Part shown: positions 59,400 through 64,000 of the stretch, in pieces
Numbering within the stretch: the first letter of the stretch is position 1
Layout: each line of letters begins with the position of its first letter
Source: Malus domestica
Taxonomy: Eukaryota > Streptophyta > Magnoliopsida > Rosales > Rosaceae
DNA: 64,000 bases
Direction: 5' to 3'
Assembly: GCF_042453785.1 (NCBI RefSeq)
Contig: NC_091673.1
Coordinates: 3,913,501-3,977,500, forward strand
Notes under the pieces: model-generated
Database searches by the model: none
Told to the model about the DNA's origin: nothing
The model's input: the letters and a program-made list of their open reading frames with translations, nothing else
Position numbers and translations under genes: made by a program

Positions 59400-60911
59400 T
59401 CAGTACTCTAGATACAGAAGTACCCTTTTATGCTCTGAAAATGGCAATTTTAATCTCCAATCCCGCTGTTTACGTGTTAACGGTCTGCCTTTGCTATTAG
59501 GGTCCCTGTTTGCCTTCACATTTGCCAACTTCCACACACAGCTCTCTGACTCTGCCTCAATGGACTCCAGATCGAACACTCCGTCCTTTTCTCGGTATTT
59601 AGAATCCACTTCTTCTGCATAGCATACCCTCATAGGCATGTCTTCAAACCGTTGTAGATCATCCGGTACCTTTAGCAACCTCTCCGCACCAGGAGATGAC
59701 ACCTTCAGAACAAGACATAGTTATATATTAAACATGTTTGTACGGATAAAATTGACTTCCATTCACTAACACATGATAAATCCAGCCACTTAATACCTCA
59801 AGAGCCAAATTTTCAGGTATTTCTCCAAGTTCTCCAGCTTCATCTAGTCTTTTCTTGTACTCTTGATTGTAGCGTTCAAGTTCCTCCATGCCGGGACAAC
59901 CGTATCTGATAAAAGTAGAATATCATGCCAGAATAACATTTCGAAGGTTGCACATGAAGGAACAGTTCATTTATATTTTCCATCTTCAAAACAAACACAA
60001 ATTATGCCAAATAAAAGAAATGCCATGATCAAGCCTTCTCCTTTCATCTATTTTTGTATAAATTGTAAAGGGGTGTGCTATCCACACACCACTTTTTACT
60101 TCTCACACACTCCTTGTTAATTTCTATCATATGATCTTCTTCAATTCATCCAATCTGACGGTCAAAAATTAAAAGGGTGTGAGAAGTAAAAAGGTGTGTG
60201 GATAGCACACCCCATTGTAAAACGTAAGTTCTTTTATGCTATGTCATATCGTTAACATCAAAGAGTTGAATGTGAAGAAAACTCTCATCATTGTACAATT
60301 ACGGAACTCGTTTTCTCCACCTACAAAACAAACACAAATTATGCTGAAGAGAAAAGAAGGCCTTGATCAAAGCCTATTTTTGTGGCAAGTAGCCTGCATC
60401 AAACGATCAATCAACCGAAAATCTATAGTATAACATCTTAAGCATGTGTGACTCTCCTATTTGCAGTCTATGAAAAAAATACTTAATTGAAATTGGAAAA
60501 TGTAAATTCGTTTAGCTGCCAAAGCTTGTATGCTAAGCTGGTTTAATGTTTATAGCTAAAAAGAGCAGAAGAGTTACTCGTTTGACAGTTTGTCCAGTCT
60601 CACATATACATATCCTCGAGGAGTAGTCTTGAAAGAGAAGAGCTTCACATTATCTTCGAATTGTGTTAAGACCTCATGAGCAATGGACAAAGCCCGCTCG
60701 CCCCAAGGGACACCCTGAAACACCACCCCACCACCATCGCCTCCATCACCAATCTGTCCAAATCGATAACTAACATCAATGACAACATAAACTTTAAAGC
60801 TAAAATGAAGGTGGAGAACCAAAATGTCGAAGCCAAAACATTTTACCTCAGGCTCGCCGGCATCCTCTTCCTCCCAGCCATCTGTGGTGTCTCCCTCTTC
60901 AATTTCGTCAC
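59400..60911 (-). CDS. RimP-like protein (UPF0090/DUF150), 3' exons, probably plastid
   Basis: Minus-strand exons 60911-60847, 60753-60578, 59905-59797 and 59702-59400 join in phase and end at TAA. The upstream end begins mid-codon after a TTTTCAG acceptor, so 5' exon(s) with a presumed transit peptide lie upstream, beyond the LINE. Conserved pieces: an acidic stretch (GDEIEEGDTTDGWEEEDAGE), FQGVPWGERALSIAHEVL, PRGYVYVRLDKLSNEYG, then VSSPGAERLLKVPDDLQRF, the RimP signature (bacterial V-SSPG-RPL), and a conserved tail GRPLTRKQRDWRLKLPF. RimP helps 30S ribosome maturation; the plant protein (like Arabidopsis At1g77122) is uncharacterised, and a role in plastid ribosomes is inference. The intron between 59905 and 60578 carries a MITE. 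Confidence 0.85.
60070..60213. mobile_element. MITE, 144 bp, in an intron of the RimP-like gene
   Basis: The ends GGGGTGTGCTATCCACACAC and GTGTGTGGATAGCACACCCC are a perfect 20-bp inverted repeat, and the pairing extends to about 40 bp. The flanks ATTGTAAA at 60062-60069 and 60214-60221 are identical. It is the least decayed member of the family that includes 13202-13348. Confidence 0.93.
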
Positions 60912-60997
60912 CTGAAAATGCGAAACTTGTACACCCTTGAGAAACAACAATATAAAAAACCACATATAGTTTAGGTATAAAAACTCCGCCTATGTCT

Positions 60998-63900
60998 TAC
61001 ATGGCCGGTCCCAAGCCCGGATAAAGGAGGAGGGGGAGGGCGTCAGGTAGTCGACAGCCGGCACTCCATGATCACGTCGAATCCTTATGAAAATGAATCC
61101 AGAACAAAATCGCGCTAAAGCTAGGGCGTCACCCGTAAGTGGCGCGCTGTGTGGCCCAAGCACAGTGATAAGTGAGCAAGGGTCGCTGTATCTCCATCGG
61201 CACCCGGATGCAGTGTTAAATGAGCAAGGGGGCCATAAAAACTTCTTTTCGAACGACTCCACTCAAAGTTGTTTGGGAGCATATGCTCCTATCAACTTTA
61301 CCCGGAACACACAAAAGAAGTACTTTGATCCTATTAGACGGGGGAGGGTGAAGAAGCTAGGACAGAAGGGTAGAGTTCAAGAGAGCAAAATGCGTTTAGG
61401 AACGTGGAATATAGGAACCTTAACGGGAAAATCTATGGAAGTAGTGGAAGTTATGGTGAGGAGAAGGATAAATATTATGTGCCTACAAGAAACTAAGTGG
61501 GTTGGTAGTAAGGCAAAGGATCTAGAAAACTCAGGGTTTAAACTTTGGTATTCGGGCACAAATAGAACGAGAAACGGTGTTGGCATCATCGTGGACAAGA
61601 CCTTGGTACAAGATGTTGTAGATGTCAAGAGGGTAGGAGATAGAATCATGGCAATCAAGATTGTAATAGGACAAGAACTTATCAATGTGATTAGTGCGTA
61701 CGCACCTCAAGTAGGGTTGGATACGAGTTCGAAGGAGAAATTTTGGGAAGATCTTGGAGACTTGGTGCAAGGAATTGCTCAGACGGAGAAGTTATTTATA
61801 GGAGGAGATTTAAATGGACACATGGGCAGGGAGACAGGCAACTATGGAGGTTTTCATGGTGGCCATGGTTTTGGGGAGAGAAACGAGGATGGGGAAGCTA
61901 TCTTGGATTTTGCAATGGCATATGATCTCTTCTTAGCCAACACCTTCTTTAAGAAGAGAGAAGAACATGTGATCACCTACAAGAGTGGGTCGTCAAAAAC
62001 ACAAATAGATTTTCTTCTAATGAGGAAAGGGGATCGTATAACTTGTAAGGATTGCAAAGTTATACCAGGAGAGAGCGTGGCTAATCAACATCGCTTGTTG
62101 GTGATGGATGTACATATCAAAAGAGTAAGACAAAAGAACAAGACTTGGAAGTGCCCAAGGACTAGATGGTGGAATCTAAAAGAAGAAAAACAAGTCATTT
62201 TCAAAGAGAAGGTAATCACCCAATGTGTGTGGGATAGAGAGGGGGAAGCTAGCCAAATGTGGGATTCCATGGCTAGTTGTATCCGAAAAGTAGCAAAAGA
62301 GGTATTAGGAGAGTCCAAGGGCTTTGCCCCACACCAAAAGGAATCTTGGTGGTGGAATGAGGAGGTACAAACAAATGTGAAGGCTAAGAAGGAATGTTGT
62401 AAAGCCTTATACAAGGAGAGGACCGATGAAAATGGTGAAAGGTATAGAAAAGCGAAGCAAGAGGCGAAGAAAGCTGTCAGAGAAGCTAAGTTAGCGGCTT
62501 ACGACGATATGTATAAACGACTAGATACCAAAGAAGGAGAGTTGGATATCTATAAACTATCTAGAGCAAGGGAAAAGAAGACAAGGGACCTAAACCAAGT
62601 GAGGTGCATCAAGGATGAGGATGGAAAGGTTCTTGCTACAGAGAACGCGGTTAAAGACAGATGGAGAGGTCATTTTCATAATCTTTTCAATGAAGGACAT
62701 GAAATGAGTGCTTCTTTAGGGGAGTTGAGTAACTCAGAAGAGTGTAGAAACTACTCTTTTTATCGTCGAATCCGGAAGGAAGAAGTGGTTGTAGCTTTGA
62801 AGAAGATGAAGCATAAAAAAGCAATAGGCCCAGACAATATACCAATCGAAGTGTGGAAACTTTTGGGAGAGACAGGTATAACATGGCTCACTGACCTTTT
62901 CAATAGGATTTTGAAAACGAAGAAGATGCCAAATGAGTGGCGAACGAGCACTTTGGTGCCTATCTACAAGAATAAGGGCGACGTACAAAATTGCATGAAC
63001 TATAGGGGTATTAAGCTAATGAGTCATACAATGAAGCTCTGGGAGAAAGTCATTGAGCATAGATTGAGGCAAGAGACACGGGTTTCGGACAACCAATTCG
63101 GGTTCATGCCAGGGCGCTCAACCATGGAGGCAATCTATCTCTTACGAAGATTGATGGAAAGATATAGAGATGGGAAAAAGGACACATGGTCTTTATAGAT
63201 TTGGAAAAAGCGTATGATAGGGTCCCAAGAGACATTCTTTGGAGGATTTTAGAGAAGAAAGGAGTACGAGTAGCATATATCCAAGCTATAAAGGATATGT
63301 ATGAAAGAGCAAAGACTGCCGTAAGAACTCATGAAGGACAAACCGAAAGCTTTCCCATAACTGTAGGATTACATCAAGGCTCATCCTTAAGTCCTTACCT
63401 TTTTGCGTTGGTAATGGATGAGTTAACAAGACATATTCAAGATGATATTCCTTGGTGTATGCTTTTCGCAGACGATATAGTGTTGATAGATGAAACTCAG
63501 GAATGGGTAAATGCAAAGCTTAACCTTTGGAGAGAAGTGTTGGAATCTAAAGGTCTTCGCCTAAGCCGATCAAAGACAGAATATATGGAGTGCAAGTTCA
63601 GTGCAAATGGAGGCCAAAACGAGTTAGGGGTGAGGATCGGAGATCAAGAAATACCAAAGAGCGACCGTTTTCGTTACCTAGGATCTATCTTGCAAAAGAA
63701 CGGAGAATTAGATGGAGATCTCAACCATAGAATACAAGCTGGATGGATGAAGTGGAAGAGTGCATCCGGCGTGTTGTGTGACCGCCGTATGCCACTGAAG
63801 CTCAAGGGAAAATTTTATAGGACGGCAATAAGGCCGGCGATGCTGTATGGCACAGAATGTTGGGCGGTGAAACATCAACACGTACACAAAATGGGTGTAG

Positions 63901-64000
63901 CGGAGATGAGGATGCTTCGTTGGATGTGTGGGCACACGAGAAATGATAAGATTAGGAATGAGGATATCCGGGGTAAAGTAGGAGTAGCCGAAATTGAAGG
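60998..64000 (+). mobile_element. RTE-type LINE, 5' part, cut by window end
   Basis: The element begins near ACATGGCCGGTCCCAAGCCC, the usual 5' sequence of this plant LINE family, and includes an endonuclease/reverse transcriptase gene. The 3' end, expected to finish in (TTG)n, lies outside. It is on the opposite strand to the RimP-like gene and follows that gene's first visible exon, so it most likely sits in an intron or the 5' flank. Confidence 0.85.
61087..64000 (+). CDS. LINE endonuclease/reverse transcriptase, one frameshift
   Basis: The first frame (61087-63198, 703 codons) holds an APE-type endonuclease at about residues 100-345 with the expected catalytic blocks: [30 protein letters not shown] and NQHRLLV. 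The reverse transcriptase follows from about residue 570 ([45 protein letters not shown]). It stops at TAG 63196-63198 after an indel near 63180. The protein resumes two bases out of frame with [14 protein letters not shown] at about 63189 and stays open to the window end, including the catalytic [10 protein letters not shown] and a C-terminal region with [13 protein letters not shown]. One frameshift and no other stop suggest a fairly young but inactive copy. RTE clade is assigned from the domain order and 3' tail type. Confidence 0.9.

Noticed and set aside
1-64000. CRISPR arrays, operons, ribosome binding sites or prophage
   Set aside because: The tandem repeats lack the uniform repeat-spacer pattern, and the genes have spliceosomal introns. 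This is plant nuclear DNA.

Overview
The window looks like nuclear DNA of a dicot plant. Genes are AT-rich and intron-containing, several belong to plant-specific families (SBP-box with a miR156 site, YABBY, a plastid fructokinase-like protein), and more than half of the sequence is intergenic DNA packed with small transposons. The transposon families and gene sequences fit Rosaceae, probably the apple tribe (Malus/Pyrus). That placement is inference from remembered sequence style, not a search result.

Layout. 1-3167: right part of a PIF/Harbinger transposon (ORF1 end on +, transposase on -, right terminus with TAA target duplication). 3168-7300: mostly featureless, with one old MITE and an unidentified coding-like fragment. 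7380-11960 (+): SPL6-type SBP-box gene with a miR156 site. 12645-13469: non-autonomous hAT element containing a second MITE. 14270-14453: a MITE with a 9-bp target duplication. 15325-17218 (-): CRABS CLAW-type YABBY gene in seven exons. 17300-23260: intergenic with SINEs and MITEs. 23269-23340 (+): tRNA-Asp(GTC). 23845-24545: dead copy of a SNAPc subunit 3/SRD2-like gene. 25762-27280 (+): cytochrome b5.

27485-43775 is a 16-kb tract with no complete host gene. It was built by repeated local duplication of DNA lying 3' of the cytochrome b5 gene, one copy of which carries cytochrome b5 exon 3. It was later invaded by a 987-bp hAT element, a 2.57-kb TIR element nested in a MITE, a 5'-truncated SINE and a solo LTR. 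It also holds a scrap of an AP-3 beta adaptin gene.

44070-45402 (+): cyclophilin-E-like RRM protein. 46297-49117 (+): plastid fructokinase-like protein 2. 50047-52024 (-): 6-phosphogluconolactonase. 52.7-59.4 kb: intergenic, with a four-copy tandem array and a striking 686-bp palindrome whose 259-bp arms match perfectly around a MITE. 59400-60911 (-): 3' exons of a RimP-like (UPF0090/DUF150) protein. From about 61.0 kb to the window end an RTE-type LINE (+) sits upstream of those exons, probably in an intron, opposite to the gene.

The host genes are unrelated neighbours, as is usual in plants: two developmental regulators, an ER electron carrier, an RNA-binding protein, a plastid transcription cofactor, a pentose-phosphate enzyme and a probable plastid ribosome-maturation factor. 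Exon boundaries were placed by hand from GT/AG sites, reading phase and remembered family sequence. The phases close exactly in all six complete models, but no transcript evidence was available.
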